Shown piece after piece: positions 1 to 11,800 of a stretch of 64,000 bases of DNA. Positions within the stretch are counted from its first letter, which is position 1. The number at the start of each line of letters is the position of its first letter. The DNA is from Macrotis lagotis (taxonomy: Eukaryota > Chordata > Mammalia > Peramelemorphia > Peramelidae), in NCBI RefSeq assembly GCF_037893015.1, contig NC_133658.1:145691982-145755981 (forward strand), written 5' to 3'. The translations under genes and the position numbers were made by a program. Under the pieces are notes generated by a model, which was not told the DNA's origin, searched no databases, and worked only from the letters and a program-made list of their open reading frames with translations.

Positions 1-930
1 GTTCTCAATTATTATTGATTAAAGAAATGCAGATTAAAGCTACTCTAAAGTGCCACCTCACACCCATCAGATTGACCAATATGACAAACAAAGGAAATGA
101 TAAATGTTGGAGGGAGTGTGGGAAAACTGGGACACTAATGCTTTATTATGTCTCCATGTTGTGGAGTTGTGAGCTGATCAAACCAAAACGTTTTAGAGAG
201 CAATTTGAAATTATGTCCAAAGGACTATAAAATTGTGTCTATCCTTTGATTGAGCAACACCACTGCTAGATCATAAAAAAGGGGGAATAGACCCCCCAAG
301 TATAAAAAATATTTCTAACAGATATTTTGGTAGTGATAAAAAAAATTGGAAATTAAGGGGATGCCCATCAATTGGGGAAATGGTTGAACAACTGTGATAT
401 ACGAGTGTGATGGAATGCAGTTGTTATGTAAAAAATTATGAGTAGGTATATTTAAGAAAAAACTGGAAAGATTTACATGAACTGATGCTGAATGAAGTGA
501 GCAGAACCGGGAGAACATTGTACAAAATAATAGCAACCTTGCCTGATGATCAACTATGATCTTAACAGTACAGTGATCAAAGACAATTCTAAAAGACTTG
601 TGATGGAAAATATCATCCACATCCAGAGCAAACCAAAGCTCACTCACTATTTTCATTTTTTTTTTAATTTGTTTATGGTTTTTCTTTCTCATAGAATTTT
701 TCCCTTTTGTTTTGATTCTTCTTTCCCAACATGACTAATATGGAAATATGTTTAACATAGTTGTACATATATACTCTATCAGATTACTTGATGTCTGGGG
801 GGGGTGCAAGGAGGAAGGAAAATGTGGGGCTCACAATTTTACAAAAATGATCATTGAAACTATCTTTACATATAATTGGATAAAAATTAAATTTAAAAAT
901 AATAAACCAAAAAGTACCTTTCCTTATTAG
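1..930 (+). mobile_element. L1 LINE, 3' end (ORF2 C-terminal tail and 3'UTR), 5' truncated by window edge
   Basis: The sequence follows the pattern of therian L1 3' ends: 'AGAAATGCAGATTAAAGC' near the start, a decayed C-terminal ORF2 stretch (WRECGKTGT, WSCELIKP) around 110-190, then 'GCCCATCAATTGGGGAAATG' near 362 and 'AAGTGAGCAGAACCGGGAG' near 497, which are shared with other L1 ends in this window. It runs to an A-rich tail near 916. The reading frame is broken. It lies in a HOOK3 intron in the same orientation as the gene. Confidence 0.75.
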
Positions 931-959
931 GATAATTAATTGACATAGAGGTTATTTTA

Positions 960-1072
960 CTTAACATTTTTTTTTATTTTATTTATTTAGGGGATGGGGG
1001 AGGGAAGAAAGATTGGGGGGAAATTGTAAAACTCAAAATAAATAAAAGCTTTATAATTCAAAAAAAATATTT
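960..1072 (+). mobile_element. Short LINE 3'-tail fragment
   Basis: A G-rich block followed by 'AAATTGTAAAACTCAAAATA' and an A-rich tail. The same tail motif recurs at 31587-31630, so this is a transposed 3' end and not unique DNA. The family is probably L1; only the tail is present, so the assignment is weak. Confidence 0.4.
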
Positions 1073-1136
1073 CTTTCACTTAATAGAAATTCATTCTCTC
1101 CCTGTTACTGTCTCTTTCCTACTCCCAACCCCTCTT

Positions 1137-1290
1137 TTTTTTTTTAAAGGTTTTTGCTAGGTAATGGGGTTAAATGGCTTGCCCAAGACCACACAGCTAG
1201 GGAATTACTAAGTGTCTCAGACCGGATTTGAACCCAGGTACTCCTGACTCCAGGGCCGGTGCTTTATCCACTGTGTCACCTAGCCGCCCC
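1137..1290 (-). mobile_element. CORE-SINE (WSINE1/MAR type), full length
   Basis: Antisense copy: poly(T), then the tail, the CORE segment and the tRNA-like head ending in CACCTAGCCGCCCC. It is flanked by a target duplication, CTCCCAACCCCTCTT at 1122-1136 and again at 1290-1304, so it is an intact insertion. Confidence 0.93.
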
Positions 1291-1304
1291 TCCCAACCCC
1301 TCTT

Positions 1305-2135
1305 AAGAAAAAAAGAAAACCTTGTAACAAAGGTACATAGTCATTAACAAATTCCCTCATTGACCCCGTCCAAAAATATGTCTTCTCTCTGCCCTAACAA
1401 TATCTCTCTGTCAGGAAACATAATTCATCATGGATCCTCTGGAGTCATGGTTGGTTCATTATTGATTTGATCAGAGTTCTTATTAAACTTTTCGACATTT
1501 TTTTGTTTTTGTATAAATTGTTCGGGTTCTACTCATTTCATTCTGTATGAGTTCATACGTGTATTTCCAAGTTTCTCTGAAACTGTTCCCTTCAAATGAG
1601 TCTTTTTTTCTTTTTTCTTTGCTTTCTTTTGCAGTGTAGACCTAATCATTTTATCAGAGTTCAGTAACTTCTGAGGTATAGTTCCAAATTTCTTTCCAGA
1701 AAGACTGCACAAACAGTATATTCATGTACCTGTTTTCCCACAGCCCTTCAACATTTGTCATTTTCTTTTTTGTCAGCTTAGTCAATCGTGTGGTTGTGAG
1801 GTGAAATTCCTCAGTTATTTTAATTTACATTTCCCTAATTATTAGCCATCTGATGCTTCTTTTCATATTATCATGGTTAGCTTGAACTTGTTCCTTTAAG
1901 AATTATCTGTTCTTATCTTTTGACAATTTATCAGTTGGGGAATGACTCATTCTTATAAATTTGAATACTTTTTCCTCTATATATCTTAGAAATGAGATCT
2001 CAGATAAATTTGCCTAAATGATTTCTTTCCCCAGCTACCTGCTACCCTTGTAATTTAAACTGCATTGATTTTATTTTGTTTCATATAATCAAAACTGTTT
2101 TGTTTTACCTTTGATGGTCTCTAGTCTTTGTCTTA
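1305..2135 (-). mobile_element. L1 LINE 3' end, antisense
   Basis: Reverse complement of the marsupial L1 3' end. The stretch around 1415-1460 (CTGTCAGGAAACATAATTCA, then the 'GGAGTCATGGTTGGTTCATT' block) and the stretch around 1770-1960 (TCAGTTGGGGAATGACTCAT) are typical antisense L1 3'UTR and ORF2-tail signatures. Divergence is high and no open frame remains. Confidence 0.65.
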
Positions 2136-2284
2136 ACCTTAATATTAAAGAATGGTCAAATTCAACTACCCATTGAATAATGGCTTTCTAAATTTTAAAG
2201 CTACATTTTTTAATTATTATATTTTAAAGATCCCCTGAATTGGAGGCAGTGATAGATGGGTTTGAATTGCTCTGTAACAAACTA

Positions 2285-2430
2285 TACATGACCAGGGCAG
2301 GTCCTTTTTTCTTCACCTTTCTGGACTCCCATTTCCTCTTATACTAAATCCAGATAATTATAGTTGCACTTTACTTGATAGAGTTATTACAAGAAAGACA
2401 TCTTGCAAATCTTCAATTATTATAATTTAT
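2285..2430 (+). mobile_element. MIR-type SINE remnant
   Basis: A degraded MIR-like order: CTTCACCTTTCTGGACTCCC, then TAAATCCAGATAATTATAGT, then a TTACAAGAAAG block, matching the 3' half of MIR/THER1. Old and low identity. Confidence 0.35.
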
Positions 2431-2498
2431 GAGCCATTTTTATGATCTACAGTCTATCCCCACTGTCAATATGAGTATTTGGTTGGGAGTTATAGGAG

Positions 2499-2645
2499 GA
2501 GCAGCTAGGGTGGTTCAGTGGATAGAGCATGAGCCCTGGAGTCAGGAATACCTTAATTCAAATCTAGCCTCAGATACTTAATAATCATGTAGCTATGTGA
2601 CTTTTGAACAAGTCATTTAACCTCCATTGCCTTGGGAAAAAAGTA
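2499..2645 (+). mobile_element. CORE-SINE (WSINE1/MAR type)
   Basis: A sense copy running from GAGCAGCTAGGGTGGTTCAG to CATTGCCTTGGGAAAAAAG. It has more mismatches than neighbouring copies, so it is an older insertion. Confidence 0.85.
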
Positions 2646-2763
2646 AATGGAGAGCATTTTTGTATGTCTTACTGTCTCCTATATATCCTGTATTGCATCA
2701 TAAAGGGGAAAAATGTTACAGATTATCCTGAACCCCCAAAATAAAGTGTTTGTTTATTTCTAG

Positions 2764-2851
2764 ACTGGTGAATCAAAGACTTTTAGAAGTACAGTCACAA
2801 GTTGAAGAATTGCAGAAATCTTTACAGGAACAAGGCTCAAAAGCAGAAGAT
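2764..2851 (+). CDS. HOOK3: HOOK3 exon A (coiled coil)
   Basis: The acceptor TTTCTAG precedes it and the donor is GAT|GTAAGT. The first base completes an Arg or Lys codon from the exon to the left; 29 full codons follow, ending in GSKAED at phase 0. Length 88 bp. A (TA)n tract begins seven bases after the donor. Confidence 0.95.
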
Positions 2852-5800
2852 GTAAGTGTATATATATATATATATATAATACACACTTAGAATTTTTAAC
2901 AGTTGCATATTAATGAGAAAACTTAGAACTAAAGGTTTCATTTTGTTAATTTTTACATAATTTCCTATGACTCAAAAGAAATTAGAAATATTTCCTATTT
3001 TACAAATTCCTTGACAGTATCATAAGGATTCTTAACTAGATTTACTTTCCTATAACTTGGATTGTAAAGGTGTTGAAATTTTCTTAACATGGAAAGCCAT
3101 CTTTTCCCCCTTCTCACCTTTTACAAATAATAGGCTACATGTTGACAGTTCTCTAGCCATAGACACAAAAATTTTTCTCTTTTTGCAAAAACTACTAGGA
3201 AATTTTGTGATTATGATTAAGATTTGTAGTTTGTGATTAAGACGAATAAATTCATTAACTTCTTTAGGAGAGTGTGCAAAGAACAATTTGGGTTTTTATT
3301 CAGTGCTTAACAGAAAACTGGAGAAAGAGAAATGGATTTTAGTAATCTATTTTAACTCACTAATGCTTTTTTAAAAAATCATTTTATCAGTCTTTTAACA
3401 TACTTATAAAGACTCGTGTTTTGGGGCCATCTTTTGTAGTGGCAATAGATATATTTCTTAGATCCTATTTTATCTGTTTCTCCACATGAACTTTAAGAAA
3501 TCCAAGCTTAACCCAAGTCTCTTGGGTTTCAGGGTCCATTTTGATCCTAAGATGGGCATTCAGATGCTTTGCTATAAAGCAAATAGTTTTGTAAAGCCCT
3601 CTCATATTCTCTAACAATAATATACTGAGAAAGCATTATCATCAAAATTCTTGTAAGTTTTTCTCTTAAAAGTCCATTCATTCAATAAAAGCTTATTGGG
3701 GAAGGGGGTGGCTAGGTGGCGCAGTGGATAAAGCACTGGCTCTGGAGTCAGGAGTACCTGGGTTCAAATCCGGTCTCAGACACTTAATAATTACCTAGCC
3801 ATGTGGCCTTGGGTAAGCCACTTAACCCCATTTGCCTTGCAAAAACCTTAAAAAAAAAAAAGCTTATTGGACCACTGCCTTATTTAAAGTTGTGTACTAG
3901 GTTTTGTCTCACTTGAATAACTCAATTTTCAATGAAGTATGAAACCCCAGTCTTGAACATAATTGATTTATAGATATTAGAGATAACTGAATGGAAGTAG
4001 AACCTGACCTAAAACCACATGGTTAGTTGTCATTATGAAACTGTCCACTTAGGATATGTATTTTAATTTATACTTTTCTACTCAAAATTTATTACAGTGT
4101 TTCTAGAATTTTCATGTGTCCTAATATTGTATATCTGCACTTTGTTTTTATGTTATAAAAGAATATAGTTGGGGTAGCTAGGTTGCATAGTGGATAGAGC
4201 ACTTGTCCTGCAGCCAGGAGGACCTGAGTTCAAATGCGGCCTCAAGACACTTACTGGGTGATTGTTCAGCAAGTCACTTAAACCCATTGCCTTACAAAAA
4301 CAACAGCAACAAAAAGAATATAGTCACAGTGGGGTGGCTAGGTGGCACGGTGGATAGAGCACCGGCCCTGGAGAACTCAGGAGTACCTGAGTCCAAACCC
4401 AGCCTCAGACACTTAATAATTACCTAGCTGTGTGACCTTGGGCAAGCCACTTAACCCCATTGCCTTACAAAAACTTAAAAAGAATATAGTCACATTGACT
4501 AGATTTTTTGTTTTTTTGCAAAGAAAAGGAAGTTACAAAAATACTTTATGGGATTGTGGATCTCCCTAATGTGAAGCAGACATGTTGTACATCTCAAACA
4601 AGATATTGATAACTCAAGTAAATTTTGAATTTTCTTTATAAATCCTCTGGACAGTTATAGTCCTGAATCCACAGCTAGCTTCAGCTCTCTTAAACACAAA
4701 TCTTAGGGGCGGCTAGGTGGCAGAGTGGATAAAGCACTGGCCTTGGAGTCAGGAGTACCTGAGTTCAAATCTGGCCTCAGACACTTAATAATTACCTAGC
4801 TGTGTGGCCTTGGGCAAGCCACTTAACCCCATTTGCCTTGCAAAAAAAAAAAAAACTAAAAAAAACCCACAAATCTTTAGGAAGGAAAAATAAATGAAAC
4901 TCTCACTATCAGTCTCCTAAGGAAAGTAGTGCTAAATGAAATACAAAACATAATCTTTCCTTCTCAGGATTTGAATGTCTTTTCCTTTTTTTCCTCACTA
5001 ATATATAGTTGTTCCTCAGGAATATAAAACATACATTGCCGCCTTCCAAATCGAAGTGTTCCTCTGAAAAAGAGCAGCCTCATTTCTGTTATCAAAAACA
5101 GATTGTCCTTTCATGTGTCCAGAAGTCCTAGAGAAGGCTGGTTTACATATTTTTATTATTTTTATGTTATTTGTTTTTAGCATGGAAGCAGAAAAGCATT
5201 GTTATATCCAGTCACATGGATAATTTGAGCTAGCCACAGTGTATAAAACTGCAGAGAACAAGACAGGATGAGGAGAACATAGAAGAAAGAAAAATGTACA
5301 TTTCTGAAAAAAATGCATATCTTTTCCTTCTATTCATGAGTTACTAAATCGTTCCTTCTCTTGGCTGCTGTGTTTGCTTCATACTAATATGTCCTCTCTG
5401 TCTCTTGGCATGGGTTTCTGCTCAAGGCTATTGTAAGTATGGCTTTCTATTTATTTCTGTTTATTAGACTCTATTCCCTACTTAACTTTTTAAGTTAGAA
5501 ACATGTGAATCTAGCATCACAGTGGATTAAAGGGATGGTTGAAATTAAAGCATCTTTATGCATAATGGATATTCAGATATGACAACCTTCAATTTATAAT
5601 CTTTGTATTAGATAGTATTATTATCAAATATTAGTAAATATTATTATCAAATATTAGTAAGCATATGGCTAAATCAAATATGATTCATGTTCTTAGTTCC
5701 ATGACTACCTTAATTTTTTCTTCTCCCCCATTTTAATGGATAATGTTCAGTTATAATAAATTTAATTCTATCCTTTTGTTTAAGCTTTTTGTCTCCATCT

Positions 5801-8800
5801 TCATTTAGTATATGCTCATAGACTACAGTTATTATTAATAGGTTGGACAATATTAGGAAGGTAAATCTTTTGAAAAATTCAGAGTATTGAACTGATCAGT
5901 GTCACCATTTATACTACCAGTCAGCTTCTTTAGAATAGGAACAATTTTTTGGTTTCCTTTATTTCTGCTATAAGGTGATGATAATAGGGATATTTTGTTC
6001 TATTTAAAATTTAATAAATTGACTAGTACCTAAAATAGATGTGAAAAAATATCAAGTGAAAATAATAAATTCATTATTTGAAATATTCTAGAACTATATA
6101 GATTTTAACTTTGGATTGGTATTTCAGTTAACTGGTATTAAGAAGAAAAAAGTGAGTCAGAGATCCTAAGTGTCATTCTCATCTTTGACATAGATTGATA
6201 TGGTATTAGATAAGTCATTAAGACATTTTGCCTAAATATTTTTTTATCTATGTGCTAATGAAAATAAATTTTAAAAATTAAAGACAACACATTGGGAGAA
6301 TATATTAATGAGATTTGGCTTCAAATAAAAGAATCTATTAAAAAACTGAATTTACTGTTGTATAATCAATTATAGTTGGTATTCTAGCTTTTATTTCTCA
6401 ATATTTTTATCCCAAATCCTGATAGTTTGCTAATAGTGAAAATTTCCTCCAGACTTATTCGAAAATACTTAGGCAGCACTTGGAAATCTGAGTGATAACT
6501 TAACTTTTTTAGATTCATATTTAGCAGAAAAAAAAGTTTAAAAGTATTTATATTTTTATCTTAAAACCAAATAATTTTTGAAGTTTTTTATTAGTTTGAT
6601 TTGTTTAAATTTCCAGTATGAAGTAACAGATTGTTTTCTGTTTTTAGTCAGTTCTTCTGAAAAAGAAGCTTGAAGAACATCTGTAAGTATGGAATTACTC
6701 TTTCTTGCTAATTGAAGTCTTTCTGAGTGTCTTGTGTACCCACTTTAGAGAAAATCATACACCAGGAAAATCTGTTTTTAAAAGTTCATAGACCCCAGTT
6801 TATGAACTTGTGCTTTAGAATGTGTTTTAAAATGTCAGACCTGAAAGTGTCTAGGAGATCCAGTCAAACATCCTCTTAATTCCATTTATAGGGTAGAAAC
6901 TGTATATAGACTGAACTGACACTATAAAGCACTTTCATTAATGCCTAAAGAAGAGAATTAGAAAATACAGCAATTATGTCTTATATCTTTAGGAAAAAAT
7001 TGTCATGAATTTTTACAATTCTTTTTATAAATTATGAAATATTGGTAATAGAAAAGTCTGGATAAAGAAAATTTTGTTGTGTTTGAAAAGTATAAATAAT
7101 TCAACAGGAAAATATACTTCTTGAAGGTCAATAGTAGATATAGCAACCAAAAAAAATAGAGCTACCTTACTTATGGTAAGTTGTAAGTTCCACGTCTTAG
7201 TTTAGAGCAAGCTTAAGACTGTCCAAAGAAGAGTCAAACAGAATGGTAAAAGGGAACCCCACCTAGGTTCATGAAGTATTTCAATTGTTCAGAACCACTT
7301 AGTAGGATACTTAGCCCGAACTAAAAAGATTTAGGAGGAAGACCTACCATGTAGAAAGCTGTGTGTGTGTGTGTGTGTGTATTCATTCTGCTTTTCCTAG
7401 TTACATTTGTTTCTATCAGTATTTTATTTTAGAGTGTGACTTGTAAAAATTTTGAAGTTTGATCCCTTTTTTAAATATTCTCATTACAAGGCAAGGAAGA
7501 GGGAAATAGAAAAGATCTCAGGATTTTTTTTTTTTAGAGGCAGCTAGATGGTACAAGCATGGTACAAGACTTGGAATCAGGAAGACCTGGGAACATACCT
7601 AGCCTCAGACACATACTTACTGTGCAGCTCTGCGCAAGTCACTTAACTTCATCTGGTTTAGTTTCCTTATCTAGAAATAGGGAGTGATAAAAAATACCTA
7701 CCTCCCTAGAATGTCATAAGAGCAATTTGGACTATGTTCATAAAGGGCTTTCCAAACCTTGGAGTATGCTATGGTGTTATTTTATTATTGGAATATTGCA
7801 AAATAACCAGTATATAGGATTGAAAGGAGATTCTGGCTTTTGTTTTTATTCATTTTCATCTTTTAGAAATCTTTGTTTTCACTATTTAAAATCTTTTTGC
7901 TCAACACATGCCTTCTTCTGTAGCTTCCATTTTGAGAAGAGGTCTACTTGAGGCAGAAAAAGATAAAAACACAATAATATTTGACACATGATTTTACAAT
8001 GTTTTACAATAACAGAGAGAAGCTGCATGAAGCTAATAATGAATTGCAGAAGAAACGAGCAATTATTGAAGACCTGGAGCCAAGATATAACAACAGCTGT
8101 GAGTTTTTCATAATGAGCAAGGCTTTTAAAAAATATTTTAGATCTCTGATAGTTTTTCCTTCAAATCGAATTAACTGTTAAAGAAGATGTACTATAAAAA
8201 CAGTATAGGTATGATGAAACCAAATTTAAACAAATCAGCTGGAAACTTTAGACAGTAAATTATGTAGGTTTCTATATTTGTATGTTAGTGAAGAGCTCGT
8301 ATTAATGTGTTCCCTTTCCCAGATGTACTTGTATTAAGAATTTTTTAAAACTATTAACAAGAAATATAGTTTGAATATTCAGCATTTCTCTACTTTGGGG
8401 TACAAAGTAGCCTTAGAATCCAGAAAGGATTCTACAACAACAATAATGGTAATAAATACAATAATAACAGTAAACCAGCAGTTTCCCAATTGTTTCCAGA
8501 GTTTTGAACATTTTCCATTACTTGGCAAAGTGAGGGTGAACCAAAAGTGATTTTCTTATTTCTTTTTACAGCAATAAAAATTGAAGAATTACAAGAAGCT
8601 TTGAGGAAGAAAGAAGAAGAAATGAAGCAAATGGAAGAACGATATAAGAAGTATTTGGAGAAAGCCAAAAGTGTTGGTATTTTCATATGTCTCCTCTTTG
8701 ATCTTCACTCACTTCCAATTTTAATGATGTGTGTCATTCAGAGTAACCAGAGAATTTAGAGACTTCACTTATTTAAACCTTCTAGTAACTGCAAACATCA

Positions 8801-11800
8801 AAAATGGTGCAAAGCCACTGTTTTGTCAAATGTTTGCAGCAGCCAGAAAAACTCCTAAGCAGTGAACCAAAAAAGGAAAAAAAAAGAGCTATTAAGACTT
8901 GAAGGCTCTCTGAGAAACATAATTCTGCTTTTCCTTCACCAAAAGGGAACCATTCCACTCAACCAGTTCCCAGCCAGCCTACAGGGGCTTTACTAGAAAG
9001 AGTAGGGGAAGGAGATGAGTAAGGAGGGGGCAGGCACAAAACTGAAATCAGAAGCAGATACTGAAAACTATGAAAGGCAGCAGTAGCAAATAGCCAGTGA
9101 ATGAGAAGAAAGCTTGAGTGCTTAGTCAGATCTATAATTCTGAAGCTCCTGAGGACCTCTCAGGGGCTTTTCAAAGGTGCCCCTCTAGGGCATCCCTCAG
9201 AAGTTTCTCAGAGTACCCCAAAGGCACACCACTCATCAGAGATCTTCAGTGTCTTTTGATTTTTAATGAAAAGCCAACTCATTGGACAATTATAGCCTCA
9301 TTGAACAATCTCTGTTCACTAGTGTTGCCTTCAAGGTAGTAATCAAGTAGTCTTGAGAAGTGTTCTCTGATTCCTCCTCTCTTTACTTTTTGCCCACTAG
9401 AATGTTAGTTCCTCAGAAGCCTGTTGTTTCTTTTTTGTCTTTAAGATATAAGAAGTATAGTGTTAATATAATATTAATATTACCTTAATATTGGTAAGAA
9501 TGACAAGCTAATCCATAGTACTGTAAAACACTATAACCTGTATGTATTAATTATTATTTTTTCACACACCATCAGCAAACTTGATGCAAGGTCATTTGAA
9601 ACTCATAAGAGGGAAGTAGCTGATGTGTGAATGGTGCAGGAATTAGATATGTTTTTAATGCTATTGAAAGTGAAAACTCAGAAGAATATTGGCATCCATT
9701 GTGTGGTGGGAATTAACCATAAATTGGGTTTAGCAGGGCATCAAGGTGAAAAAGAATTGGAATGCCAAGGCCTAGGCTTGGAGTAAGCAAGAGGCAAGTG
9801 GAACAAGGAGCCTAGGAGCATGATAAGGGATTAGGGGACTGAAGGTAATAATGGCAAAAAAAAATGATAAAAACCATTCAATAGAAGTGATTATATGAAA
9901 AAGGTTAGATGAGGTTGTGGTCAGAAGGAAGTTTCAGCAAATTTGTCTATATTCATGGTCACATCATGTCCTATTTTATTTGATGAGAATTTTCTTTTTA
10001 CTATTATGGTTGGGGTTTTTTTGATGTTTTTTGGTTCTCATCTTTGGTTTTGCTTGTCCTGAGTGATAGTTTTGTTCCTGCTGTGATGTTTCATAATTTT
10101 TCGGTTAAAACACATAATTGGAATGGTAAATTGATAAATAATTGTAGATGACAGAAAATTGGAGATGAAATTCAAAATTGTTCTAATAAGTTGTTCTAGC
10201 ACTTTATACTACTTTTATGTACTTGGATATTGAGTCATATTTATCTCAGCACATGTATTATTTCCTCCTCCATATCTCTCCCAGTCTAATGCTATGCATT
10301 GAATAAAGCCTTTTAATAAATGCTTGTTGAATGAATTTATTGGATAATTTGTTCAGGAGGTTGAGAAACTGTTAAGCTTGAGTACTATGAATTATTATTT
10401 TATGTGCTTTTCAAATGTCAACTACCACATTCAGATTTTAATGAATAATTGGTAGGTTTATTAAAACTGACTTTTTCTTTTTTTTTAGGTAAAACTGACT
10501 TTTTCTTAATACACATTGTTTTTGTAAGACTTAGCTACCTATGTTTTATTATTCTTTACCTAGATATTTTCTACAGCACTGTATTATGAACTTCAGCATA
10601 ATTTCTACTATCATTTTTTATAGGTTATCCGTACTTTAGATCCTAAGCAAAATCAAGGAGCAGCTCCAGAAATACAGGCTTTGAAAAACCAACTACAAGA
10701 ACGGGACCGGATGTTCCATTCATTAGAGGTAGTTTCTATACTCTTCAGTTAGTGTGTGTATTTTGGGGCACTTTTTATTTAAGTATTGTAGAATTACGGG
10801 CTTTAAGACTAGAAGGAACTTCAGAGATTATCTAGTCCAATCTCTAATTTTATAGACAGGAAACAAGCTATGTAAAGGTGAAGGCACACAGTAAGAGGGG
10901 TAGACTTAATCCTATGTGTCCCAAATCACTGTACTCTGTCCCTGCAATGTCCTTCCTATACAGTTGCATCCTATGAATTTTGCGCTGGTGTCAAACTCTT
11001 TAATACCTTTATTTCTTTATTATTATTATTAGAAAGAATATGAGAAAACGAAGAGTCAAAGAGAGATGGAAGAAAAATTTATTGTTAGTGCCTGGTACAA
11101 TATGGTAAGAAAAATAACATTTCAAAAATAGATTTCCAGGTTCCAATAATTTATTTAACATCTTCTGCATTTATACTAGCAGTAACACTACCAACTTAAT
11201 CTGAATAATATACTTGCTTTTTAGTAAGAAAACTCTGTCCTAACCCACACTAACAAAAACCTAATTCTGACCTTGGGGCTAAGAAGCAAACCTGTGAATA
11301 AATGAGAGGCTCTCATCCCCTAGATACATTTTATAAAGGGTAGCTTATGTATGGTGTTCTAGTGGAGACCAAGGTATAGGACTTGAGAGAAAGTAAATAC
11401 TGTCAGTCTGGTACCCTTTTTATCAAGCCATTGTGTAGTTAGGCTAGTTTTCTGTGTAAATTGGGAAGAAGAGAACTCTATAATCTGCTCTGATTTCTGC
11501 TTCACTGGTCCATTTTGTAGCAGTGGCTATCACATTTGGGGATTAGAGTTGTAGCAATACTATAAAATCAGCCCATAATCCAAAGTTGTTCCATTGTTTT
11601 TGGCTGGGAAATTTTTCAGTATCAAATCATTGTTCAGAGATTCTTCTGGGAGAGGTACTTTACAATTGACATTCCCTAATGTAAATAGTTTTATCCACTT
11701 TGGAACAAAGTGCTAACCTGTAATTCTGGTTATCTGATAACGTTACCTTTGTGAATGGCTAGAGAACTGGAGGCTTACTGGGCCTGTCTTCCTTAATTCT

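Noticed and set aside
9118-9339. 73-codon open frame in a HOOK3 intron
   Set aside because: No homology recognised, no splice sites that would join HOOK3 in frame, and length is within chance expectation.
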